This document shows positions 12,901-27,347 of a stretch of DNA of 64,000 nucleotides, piece by piece (position 1 is the stretch's first letter; each line of letters begins with the position of its first letter). Position numbers and translations under genes: made by a program. Source of the stretch: Lineus longissimus (Eukaryota > Nemertea > Pilidiophora > Heteronemertea > Lineidae); the NCBI RefSeq assembly GCF_910592395.1, contig NC_088308.1, positions 20,041,501-20,105,500 on the forward strand. The letters run 5' to 3'. A model generated the notes under the pieces. It did no database searches, was not told where the DNA came from, and was given only the letters and a program-made list of their open reading frames with translations.

Positions 12901-13815
12901 ATGGTGTGTGTGATGTGACAGTCGAAACCAGATCAAATCTGGCCTGACAGCTACTAAACCAAGTCTCTACATGGTGATATAGATGGGTCAGTCACAACAT
13001 GACCGCACCGGAGCTGGCTGCTCCACCATTTGGTCATAACTATTAGAAATATGAGAACGCCACAACCAGACCGAATCGGTCCAGGCAGCTCCATCGTCTG
13101 GCCGACATGATGGAGAAGATGACAACATCATAACCACACCGAGACCCTCCACTGTTATGCAGGCACAACCAGACCAAATTGTTTGACAACTCTCAGATAG
13201 TTTACTCTTACACGAGTCCATCACAACCAGTACAGATCGAATATGGCATGGTTGCTCTGCCGTGTCGCCGACAGGGTGAATTAAATGGGACAGCCAGAAC
13301 CAGGCCAGGCCAAATAGGGCGTGGTTACACCAACTATGGGGAGATGAGACAGCCACAACCAGACCGAATTGGCTGAAACTGTGAGGGAGATGCCCAAAGA
13401 GATGAGACAACAGAAACTAGACTGAATAGGGTCTTGCTGCCCTGTTGTTCCATTGGAACTGTGAGAGAGATGTCACAACTCTCTGAAACAGTCACAACTT
13501 GACCAAATCGAACCTCCTAGCTGCATCTTCTTGCCAACACAGTAGGAGAGATAAGACAGTCACAATCGGACCGAATTAGGCTAGAATGCTGCTCCAGTGT
13601 TGCGAACACGCTGAAGGAGACGAGAGTCACAACCAGACCAAATCAGACTCAGCTGTCCCACCAGCTTGTCAACAGTGTGGAGAGAGGAGACAGTCAAAAC
13701 CAGACAAAATCTTGCCTAACTGGCTGCTACTCCATTGTGTTGCTGACACAGAGAGAGAGACAGGACAGTCACAACCAGATAGTACCAGACCTGACTGCTC
13801 TAGTTAAGTCAACAC
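9986..13815. repeat. Degenerate minisatellite, ~70-90 bp unit, core CAGTCACAACCAGACCGAAT
   Basis: About 3.8 kb of imperfect tandem repeats. A typical unit runs GAGACAGTCACAACCAGACC, then GAATC..CTGGCTGC, CACCGT..TGCC and AACACGGTGAGAGAGAT. Units are most uniform between about 12,200 and 12,780, where successive GAGATGAGAC starts are 70-71 bp apart (12281, 12351, 12422, 12492, 12563). Elsewhere units are diverged and irregular in length. GC content is higher than in the surroundings. Reading frames inside are not maintained from unit to unit, so I do not call genes here. Confidence 0.9.
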
Positions 13816-13836
13816 TGTAAGTTTGTTTCCACTCTT

Positions 13837-13842
13837 TTTATT
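13837..13842 (-). terminator. Candidate poly(A) signal of ERCC1
   Basis: AATAAA on the minus strand, about 480 bases past the predicted stop and just outside the minisatellite. Confidence 0.45.
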
Positions 13843-14315
13843 AAAGAAAGTTCTACAATCTTATAACCCCTTCAGCAAGATATTGGAAAAATCATCTATC
13901 CAGTGTTCATTGTACCAACAAACGTCATTGGTCCTTCATCCTTATCTCAGGCAAAGATGAGCCCTTTAGAGGAATAAAATGTCCTGTATCTGCCATGAGA
14001 TATGTAACTGATTGCTTGGCATTATCACCTTGACAGATGAGTCTCCGAGTGGGTTGTTCACCTTGGTGGTAGAGATCCTGTAGTCAGACATCATGAAGTA
14101 AGAGATCATGTAGTCACAATCAAAAGTTTGTCACATGAATCTTAGACTTGTCCTTAAGAGCTTCACTCCAGAATGTCCCACTAATTGCCAGCGTTGACTG
14201 GGAAAGTGTCACAGTATTCAGTGCTACTCTGAGAAACCAGTTAATCAGGCTACTCTGAGAAACCAGTTAATTGTGCCTTTTCGCTTGTTAAAGAATCACA
14301 TCCTTGAACTTGTGG

Positions 14316-17300
14316 TCAGGACGTCTTCTTCTGTTTTGGCTCAGATGTTGATGGGCTCTCTGAAATGGAGAACAGAAAAACATGGATTTCAAGGTTGTAA
14401 ATCCAGGAAGTTCTTACATTGGACCTTTCCATTACGAGCATAGCAGCAAAAATGTATGCTTTGGATACACAGGAATAGACTAAACAGACCCAAGAAAAGA
14501 CTCAAGGCAGCATCTGTATTTTGGATAAGCTTACAGTCATCATTATGATTACAAGGCTGCAAAGGTTGAGCCATAGACAAATCTGAGGACCAGGAGGAGC
14601 TCAATCAACCCTTCAAATTGATTCTTCAAATCATGTGCTGTACCTTCATTTTCTGGTTTTCGTTTTGGTTTCAAAAATGGTGTCCTGAAGACTTCATGAA
14701 GACGCCTGGCCTGAAAGGCAACAAAGAATAGAAATGTAAAATTTGCAACACACATATACATGAATGTAATACATTCATTTTTTTCAGAAACCTTCTGTAA
14801 AACTCGTTATGAAAACTCGAATTAGTCAATCTGATAAGTGGTTCGGCAGAAATAAATGAGAACAATCCAGAAAGACCTATTGGCTCATTTACGGGACTCT
14901 TGTGTGACATGCAGCAGTCAATTCAGTACTCTACTTCTCTAATTACGCTGTGACAATTATTAATTATTTTGCCAGCCTCAGGACACATTTTATATGATAT
15001 TTTAGTCAAAAATGGAAAGATTGCTAACCTTTTGAGGACCAAATCCTGGACAAATAGATAAATCATCCACAGTACTTTTGCTTATATTCTCAAAGGACTG
15101 AAAGAGCAAAGCAGATTATTGGAAATTTCTGGAAAATTTTGTTTCACAAAGACTAAATCTCGGAGATTTTTCTGATGGATGCCAAAGTGCCTTCAGATGG
15201 CCAATGGAATATAAACTTTTGACATTTTCGATTATTCTGACAGACACCAAAACTACGTTCTGATTGCCAATTAAATAGAGCTATTCTCAACATTTTCTCC
15301 AACATCCTTCTTATAAGAAAAGTCCTTCTTTCAAAGATTATCTGTGCAAATTTTCACAAAATAGGTTGCCCAACAAAAAATTAACTACGCTGACTTACTT
15401 TGAAAGCATCCAGCAATGTTATCACATTGGTTTTGTTCACTGACTTTACTGTAGTAAGACACTCTGTTATCTGCAAAAAAAGATTGATGAAACATTTTCT
15501 TATTGTTCTTTTTTGCAAATGGTACAATGGATTTAATAGTAGAGATGTATTTGATCCAGTGCTTTAGGTACTCACCCTAGCCTGGTAGTTTTGATCAGTC
15601 CTCTCCATTAACAGTTCTGGCGGTTTACTTTCATAGGCTTTATATGTTTCCAGGTATCTCCCAGCCTCTTCAGCACTAAAATAATGCAAGGACGAGAGTA
15701 AAACTTATCTTCAGGGGGATTATACAGGAATTGTTATTCATAATGTATAAAATTGTGCCGAGGGATATAAAAATTCAACATGATGATGTTATAAGCATCA
15801 TAGACAACACCACGTGATTGAAAACTCCCAGGAAAACTACGCTATCAGAGAGAGTCGGCCCAACTGGTAATCCTGCCCACAGCATCAGAGGAAAGAAATT
15901 CCAATCTCTATTTCATACACACTGGTCTTATCCACTTCACTATTCATACATGAAGTGTTCGATGGGCTGTCACAGGTAGCAATAAAGACAGAGGAAAAAT
16001 CCCCTACCTCCAGGCCAGCATAAGAGTGCAGTCAGATAAGATACAAATCTTAGCTAGTTCTTTTAGGGCATGATGAGGGTCTTGCTGAAATGATAAAGAC
16101 AAAATTGAATTCCGTAGAAATAAGAAAAACATTTGGTGGGTTTAATTCTTCGACAGGAGGCTCTTTGCTGTCGTGGAAAATTACACACTCCGATAGACTC
16201 GTATTTCAGCCCTGTCTGAAGACAATCCTGGCTCATCAATAATGGCAGAATTACTGCAGTGACATCCACCATTCCTTAAACAGAATCTCTAGTTCAAACA
16301 TCCATTTTGAGAGTGATCCAGGAACCTACCACATCGACCTGAACCAGCAGAATCCTCAGGTCAAAACTCTTCCCCAAATCTTTCATTCTGCCATGGATGT
16401 AATCAGGGTGCAGGCTGTGATATCGTAAACTGAAATGAAACCACAACACTGTGATTAGTTATTGTAATGCCAACCAAGTGTTAGTGTCCTTAATTTATAA
16501 CTTGATAAATGATAGACTGCTCTTTTCAAACTATTTGATAAACTGTCAAAACTTCTTGAAGTTTCCTCAACGGGTGAACAAAGTAACTTCCACTCAAAGA
16601 CAATACCTGAGGAACAGAGCACATGTGGATCTTCCAAGCACATAATCAGGTACACAGTCACCATACTGCCATGGCTGATTGCGGATAAACTTTATGATTG
16701 GATTCCCTTTCTGAAAGGTAAATTTTTTTTATTTCAACAACATGAGTTGAGGTGTACGTATTTGTAAAAACTGATTACAAATGGTGCAGCAGCAAAATAC
16801 AAAATAACTGTGCTGCAGATACAATGACCATAGCAACTGAAACAAGTCCTCTTCTGTAAGGTTTGCTGCATATCAATGGACCGTAGTTGGCACCAAGTAT
16901 CATGGCCAATAATTTCTTTACTAAAGTCTTTGCCTAACGCAGAAGTTTGAATTGTAATCAATGATCACATATATCACAAACAAAGTTCATTTACCTGTCT
17001 TGGGTTTATCATGATTGAATTCAATGTAGTACCAGGTGTTACTTTTAGCAGCTGGTCTCTGAAACATCAATGAGCAGTGTACAAAAACTGGCACCTGAAG
17101 AGTCTAAAACTGAGAAGATGAAATTTCTTAAAGGTCTGATAAGATATCAATTACAAAAAGTGATTTTGAGACATATTTTCACATTTTTCAGTAAAGATGT
17201 GCTCGGACTGCAGATACATTAACTTATACATACACCAACTTCTAAGCAGTACTAAACCGAATATGTTCAGCGCTTTTAAATTAAACTATGTCCAAGAATG

Positions 17301-18099
17301 AACTTACTCCGTCTTTCCAACTGGAACAGTTCTAACAGTTGGAAATGTGGATGCTGTTGGTTCAGTTTGTTTCCAAGTTGACCCAGACTGTACAGCTGCT
17401 TTTGAAGTATTTATGGTTTTTTCAGCATTATTCCCAGAAACTGTTACAGGTGCTTCACTCAGAGCACTCGATTGTTCACGAGGTGTCCTGTCAGACACAG
17501 ATTTGACCCCTGATGTTTCTGCCGTTGTTGAAGCTGGGATTGGCATTGCCTGTGGTTTGGAAGATGCTGCAGAAGTTGAAGTGGATGGTACATCTTCAAG
17601 AGAGACATTTTGTTTTGCTAACTTGTGAGCCTTAAACAATGTTGACACCTGAAAAAAGACTGGCGTCATTATCAATATCATGTTTTCTCTCATGATCGTC
17701 CATGAAAAAATGAAACAGGAGTCGAGAGAGCCTAAATATATGGGAGCCTTGGGCCCGTTTAAGTAGGCATTTCTGTGGAATGTCTTTCATCCCTTCAGGT
17801 TACATAGATGGGTCAGTCCTCTCTCACACACGCTTGAATAAAGCAATTTCAAAAATCAAAGCAAATTCGACAGAGTGAAGACATCGGCAAATTGAGAATT
17901 GATAAACTGAACCGACACAACCAACGACCAGATTTTCATTATTTTTTTACCACGGAAATCAACGGTTTACAGAGTAACAAAGCAAGTTCAGGCGAATTAA
18001 CTGTATTTAATATGATCAGCGCCTCACCTGATAAGTTTCGTTATTCTTGTTATCATCACTGATCTTTGGAATGCTGAATTTGAAGCCACTTTTGCTCAT
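14316..18099 (-). CDS. ERCC1: DNA excision repair protein ERCC-1
   Basis: Non-catalytic partner of XPF in the structure-specific nuclease of nucleotide excision and crosslink repair. Eleven exons: 18028-18099, 17308-17648, 16995-17058, 16607-16710, 16330-16429, 16008-16084, 15576-15675, 15399-15470, 15029-15097, 14644-14710, 14316-14359. Phases agree and give 369 aa (human 297). The extra length is a Ser/Thr/Pro-rich N-terminal linker. The central domain shows [68 protein letters not shown] and [14 protein letters not shown]. The XPF-binding helix-hairpin-helix region follows ([33 protein letters not shown]). The last two exons encode a charged tail ending [13 protein letters not shown]. If the last intron is retained, an alternative stop is reached at 14549. 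Confidence 0.95.
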
Positions 18100-18354
18100 T
18101 TTTGGCTGGTTTTGGGATTTAGTCGCTTTTTGAAACCTTATAAACCTTAATGAACTAATTCCGCATGGGCCGTGGCTTTAAATCTTTTTGAATCTTGACA
18201 AGATGCAAAAATTTGGTGGTCAAGGCTCCTGATCAATTCGCTGTATGTGTTGGGGGGGGGGGGGGGGGGGGGGTCTAATGGGGACTTGTCTTCCTCTTGT
18301 ATTGAACTGCAGGAAAATAGAGCGGCATGTGACAACATAGCAGTCTTCATGAAA
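18100..18354. promoter_or_regulatory. ERCC1 5' flank with a 22-base G run
   Basis: Immediately upstream of ERCC1 (minus strand). It contains an uninterrupted run of 22 G on the plus strand (18252-18273), about 150 bp from the start codon. No other gene seen. Confidence 0.5.
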
Positions 18355-18480
18355 CAATGGGTGATATGAATAAAGACTAGCAAATGCTTTTACTCTGGTT
18401 TTGTACAGGAAGGCCTAGTGTAAATGTACATGGAGATTTAGATAAAAGCATTTGCTAGTCTTTATTCATATCACCCATTG
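18355..18480. mobile_element. Palindromic MITE copy A (38-bp perfect inverted repeats)
   Basis: The arms 18355-18392 and 18443-18480 are perfect inverted repeats (CAATGGGTGATATGAATAAA...). The 50-bp spacer resembles that of a second copy at 49743-49852, which makes this a transposed family and not a one-off hairpin. There is no coding capacity. Each arm contains AATAAA, so the element carries a poly(A) hexamer on both strands. Confidence 0.85.
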
Positions 18481-18492
18481 TTCATTGTCTCA

Positions 18493-18603
18493 TTATTCGT
18501 CCTTGTACTCCTCCCATTTAGAACTAGAATAGAAGTGATCCAGAACTTGAGAATACTTCTGGCAGGTTCCATCAGGTCTTGACCAAACCAGCTGCCACAC
18601 TGT
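18493..18603 (-). other. Candidate alternative terminal coding exon (GPS1 side)
   Basis: On the minus strand a CTCTCTCTAG acceptor is followed by 36 open codons and TAA. The peptide starts TVWQLVWSRPDG and ends SSSKWEEYKDE, which looks coding in composition. A 36-nt candidate exon at 18960-18995 (ATC TTT ... GTT CTT, then GTGAGT) would join to it in frame, and both have phase 0 ends compatible with GPS1 exon 12. I do not recognise the peptide. Confidence 0.35.
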
Positions 18604-19373
18604 CTAGAGAGAGACATAATAACTTGAACAAAACAAGCCTTTTTTTATGAATTTCTATTTCAACATTATCATACAAGAAATGTACAGTGTTTCATTAACT
18701 ATTCTAGCAAAATGAACAATAACAGTAAAGACCTGATTAATGGTTCTCCCTGTCAGATCAACCTTTCAAACAGGTGGAGACACAAAGCACATACTTTCAG
18801 AAATGCACCAGCCAGAAGCCCCATTTTCAAGAGATATTTTGCCTTTAGAAATGGGTGAATGACCAAAATGCATGAACAGTTCACACAGAACTCAGAAGGC
18901 AAATCCATTGCAATACACAGAGACTCCTCGGAAATTTTCCTTTTGAATTACTCACTCACAAGAACAAATATTTGACAAGCTCCATTTTTAAAGATCTGCA
19001 GGTCCAACAGGACATCTATTGTTTCAATGTGATGATTTCACATTGCTTAATGTCAGTTAAACTGAAAATGTTACATGTTGTACAATGAATTGTTGCATGA
19101 AGTCCAAATGTCCCAAATGAATGCAAATGTCACATCACATGCCAATTTCCTGATTGGGCCATAAGATGCCCAACTGTAGCAAATACCGGTACAGGATAGA
19201 CAAAATCGTTGACACATTTTGTGACTTAAGCCCATGTACGTAAGCTGACATCGAATATAGTTGAAGACAGGAAGGATGAGTCATGAGTTCCAGTTTTCCA
19301 ACGAAGCTAAGTCCAGATTTCCTGACGACGAAGCAAAGCACATTAAGATCCCAGCAAATGTGATGGAGTGTGT

Positions 19374-24031
<4,658 letters not shown>

Positions 24032-24604
24032 TTCCCTGTTTTTCTGGAAAACTCAAAAACAATAACCTGCACCCAGACCAAAATATACAATTCCCTTATG
24101 AGCTTTTTCTGTATTTATTTTTGACTGTATTTTCAAATCAATCATTAATAAATGCTAGACATCCCTATTTTTTATCAATTCGTGACTGAAAAATAAAACA
24201 AAATCGTTTTATTTGGAAATAAAATTGGTCTGTAGCTCTTCAAAAAATCCACATGTATCTTCTGTACATAATGTACACTGTACATTTTACACTATAACAG
24301 TGTGTAGTAAACAACAACAAAGTAGACTGATAAAGTTCATCTTCATATCACCGCATCACTCTTTTCTCAAAATGAATAATTTTCATGCTAGAGTTCATAG
24401 CTAGTTTTCATGCCTTGTGGTGAAATACGTCAGCATCACCAGCGTGGCCATAGCCAGTGGATATCGACAGCCACATCTGATCATCTCGATAGCGCCAGGG
24501 CCAAAGGGCATATTAACTTAAGCCAAGGGGACAAATATAAAAAATCTGCAGTTTGTTTTATTGTAATTTTAAAATTTCAGAAACTACTTACTTGGCGAAG
24601 CATC
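24032..24604. promoter_or_regulatory. Bidirectional promoter region between GPS1 and NUDT1
   Basis: Divergent start codons lie 573 bp apart. A TTTCAG acceptor-like site at 24575-24580, just before the NUDT1 start, suggests that NUDT1 has a non-coding first exon in this interval. Confidence 0.5.
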
Positions 24605-25453
24605 ATGAGAAACAAGTTACTGACGCTGGTGTTAATCCGTGACAAATGTCGGGTGCTGTTGGGAATGAAGAAAAAAGGATTTGGAGTAGGGCGATGGAAT
24701 GGATTTGGAGGCAAGGTGGAACCTGGCGAGACAATCATGCAAGGTGCTATCAGGTCTGTCCCACTTGAACTTCGAAACATGTAAAATTTGTCTCAAAATC
24801 CATCTTTGTGATGATGAAGTGGAAGAGACTAGAGAAAGAGTTCACCTAAAGTCTGTCATAAATGAATTGTTTCTCTGCCTACTTCCATTATCAGATTGAC
24901 GATGAAGTCTTTAAGTACAGGTTATCTTTTCCAGGGAACTATATGAGGAGAACAACCTAAAGGTGAACTCCTTGAATCAAGTTGGAATCTTGAAGTTTGA
25001 GTTTATTGGCGAGCCTCAGTGGTTGGAGGTCCACGTATTTACATCTGGTGTTTATTCTGGAACCCCAAAGGAGAGTGAAGGTATGTTATTCACATTTTTT
25101 ACCTATCCCTATCAAAATCCTGATACTGTAGTTTGATATCGAATTTTGAATAAAAGTTGTAGGAAATAAAAGAGCTCTTGACTTGTCTGAACAGTAAAAA
25201 ATAGTGAAAATTGCTTATGTCATTCTTAATCTTTGCAGAGATGTGCCCAAAGTGGTATCATATTGATGCCATTCCCTACGACACCATGTGGCCAGATGAT
25301 AAACAATGGTTCCCGCTGTTTTTGAAAGGAAAGAAATTCTCCGGATATTTCAAGTTCCTAGGCCATGACGTGATACTAGAACAAACACTTGAGACTGTTG
25401 ATGATTTTGATCATTTAGATCAGAATTATGTGTTCAATCCAAATCAATCATAA
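24605..25453 (+). CDS. NUDT1: Oxidized purine nucleoside triphosphate hydrolase (MTH1)
   Basis: Sanitises the nucleotide pool by hydrolysing oxidised purine triphosphates such as 8-oxo-dGTP. Exons 24605-24753, 24935-25080 and 25239-25453 give 169 aa (human main form 156). The Nudix box is at about residues 36-58 ([20 protein letters not shown]), with all catalytic Glu and the RE pair; the usual Gly two residues after the EE pair is Asn. The substrate pocket motif GRWNGFGGK and the MWPDD segment typical of MTH1 are present. The frame is open upstream of this ATG to 24410, but a good acceptor lies 25 bases before the ATG, so I keep the ATG that aligns with MTH1. Tandem AATAAA signals follow at about 25842-25850. 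Confidence 0.94.
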
Positions 25454-25495
25454 CGATATGTTATTCTGTCAAAGTTATGGATGGATAGGACCAAG

Positions 25496-25605
25496 ATGGG
25501 ACAGTAGATTTCAAATTCCAAGGAACTGATGTAATACTGGAACTATGTGGACGATTTTGATCATTTAGATCCGACTTATGTGTTCATTCCAAACAAAAAA
25601 ATCAT
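25496..25605 (+). pseudogene. Degenerate duplicate of the end of NUDT1 exon 3
   Basis: In the 3' UTR, the stretch from TTTCAAATTCCAAGGAACTG to CCAAACAAAAAAATCAT parallels the last ~100 bases of the coding exon ([12 protein letters not shown] ... [17 protein letters not shown]). GACGATTTTGATCATTTAGATC is shared. A deletion breaks the frame in the duplicate. Confidence 0.8.
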
Positions 25606-25841
25606 CTCATTCTGTCAGAGATGTATTATGGCACAGGTGATGTGTCTTCAAATGTGAGGATAATTGACAGTCATCTAGTGATAGTGCTGGTCAGGTTTGT
25701 TCCTATTGATATGCAACAACTGCGGCAGATTTAAAGAATGTCCTAATTGACGCTCAGCTCTCAGCTCAATATTGACTATACCATTCAAAGCTATTTGTGT
25801 ACGAATTGCATTTAGTTTAAATGTCTTCCAATTGTTTTTTT

Positions 25842-25851
25842 AATAAATAAA
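25842..25851 (+). terminator. Candidate poly(A) signals of NUDT1
   Basis: Two overlapping AATAAA hexamers (AATAAATAAA), about 390 bases after the stop. Confidence 0.6.
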
Positions 25852-26231
25852 AGGCAAAACATTAATAAGATTCTTTTTCATTGTATGATTGTTCTGCTGT
25901 CAAGATTTCTCCGGGCAGTCAGGTACAGTAAATGGAGCACTATGGGTGTGATTTCCTGCTGCTTGTCCACATCACACTTTCACTCTTGACAGTGTGGATT
26001 GGCCTTGTCTTCCCTCTTATGGAGACTCTCTTTAGGAGGATAAACAGTTTCAGTAAAAGTGCTCCGTACTCGTGACATAATAATCACAGGTTATTAGATC
26101 TCAGACAAATGTGTGCATGTTGAGTCAGAAAATGGTGTCAACTCAGTCTGAGTTTTGACATCAATGCACAATGTCAGGGGGGAATATGTCATCAAATAAC
26201 AACTCAAGTTTTTCTAAAAACAATAAACAAT

Positions 26232-26237
26232 TTTATT
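26232..26237 (-). terminator. Candidate poly(A) signal of TXNDC15
   Basis: AATAAA on the minus strand, 1.1 kb past the TXNDC15 stop. NUDT1 and TXNDC15 would end about 0.4 kb apart, convergently. Confidence 0.45.
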
Positions 26238-26950
26238 ATTCAAAGTCAAATTTCACAACAAGAGAGCCAATAAATTAGACTAAGACCGGAACTGCCAAGC
26301 AAATCTACGACAGGAGCAGGAGATGGAGGACCGTTGAAGTATCCCATTACCAAAAAACACAAAATCTCATATAATAAAGACGTGAAAATTTGACGGTTTA
26401 CAGTGATATGTTCCTGCCACAACTTTTTGCTACTGTGTACAAAGGTCACGACACAAAGCCAAGCCTAAACGGCATCCAGAATGATTTTTCATCTGATTAG
26501 AATTGCTCATCTGCACCAGCCTTTAGCATCACTGGTATAGATATATTCAAGACAGATTTCAACATGTTAATTTTGGTCTGTCCTTAAAAACATGCTTTGC
26601 CATAACCCACCAAATCCGTTGAAACAGTTCCATGATAAGAAAACTAATACATCTTTGATAATGCTACAACATTTTGAAATGGTGAACCAAATTTGTACGT
26701 CACGAACAAATATTACCGAAAATAGTGATGATGTTCAAACAACATTTTAATACTGATAACCTATATCAAATTTGCCCATTGAGCTATTAGGATGAGAATG
26801 CATCCAGTTGCAAGTGCATGCGTATGTAGGGTGCGGCAAAAAAAATGAAACTTTACTCGTTGCTGAGTTAGGTTATTTCAGAACTGTGTCTGAATGGTTC
26901 CTGATTTTTGGACAGATGGCTGAAAGAAAATCAGCATTGATTGTCTTACT

Positions 26951-27243
26951 GCAGTTAGAACCTCTCTTTTGAGGACACCTTTAAGACTGAAAAATGTCCT
27001 CAATTGAGAGGTGTCCTGATTGCATTATGGGGTGTGGAGCATTTTTTTTTGACTAGAGAAGAACATCTCAAGGAGTCAAAGTGGACACTTCTCCAATAAG
27101 GACATCATCTCTATAAAGGACACTAGTTTTGGTCTCAAATTGGTATTTTCTATTCAATTTGACCTGTCTGTAATCAGGACACCTCTTGATCAAGGACAAT
27201 ACTTGTCAGTTCCAAGGGTGTCCTTAGTAGAGAGGTTCTACTG
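26951..27243. mobile_element. MITE, family with AACCTCTCT..GAGGACACC termini, copy 1
   Basis: The left end AGTTAGAACCTCTCTTTTGA...GGACACC is inverted at the right end (GGTGTCCTTAGTAGAGAGGT...TCTACTGT). The imperfect terminal repeats are about 50-60 bp. Further copies or fragments are at 28064-28125, 44868-45026 and 50816-50951. This copy sits in the predicted 3' UTR of TXNDC15. Confidence 0.8.
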
Positions 27244-27347
27244 TATGTGGTTCAGGTATCCCATATTAAAAACACAACGCAGATCATCCAAAAGCCAAAT
27301 GTCAGAAAATCGGATATGACTTTAATCTTTTGTGAAATGTCTATTGT

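Noticed and set aside
10059..13410. Several open frames of 60-140 codons on both strands
   Set aside because: They lie in the degenerate minisatellite, are out of register from unit to unit, and have no recognisable protein content.
9986..13815. CRISPR array
   Set aside because: Units are degenerate, lack constant-length unique spacers, and the genome is animal.
14549..14710. Longer C-terminus of ERCC1 without splicing at 14644
   Set aside because: The spliced version reaches a charged tail with consensus donor and acceptor. The read-through tail is hydrophobic and unlike ERCC1.
24410..24604. N-terminal extension of NUDT1 from an upstream ATG
   Set aside because: The frame is open, but the acceptor at 24578-24580 and the match of MTH1 to the downstream ATG make it likely 5' UTR or intron.
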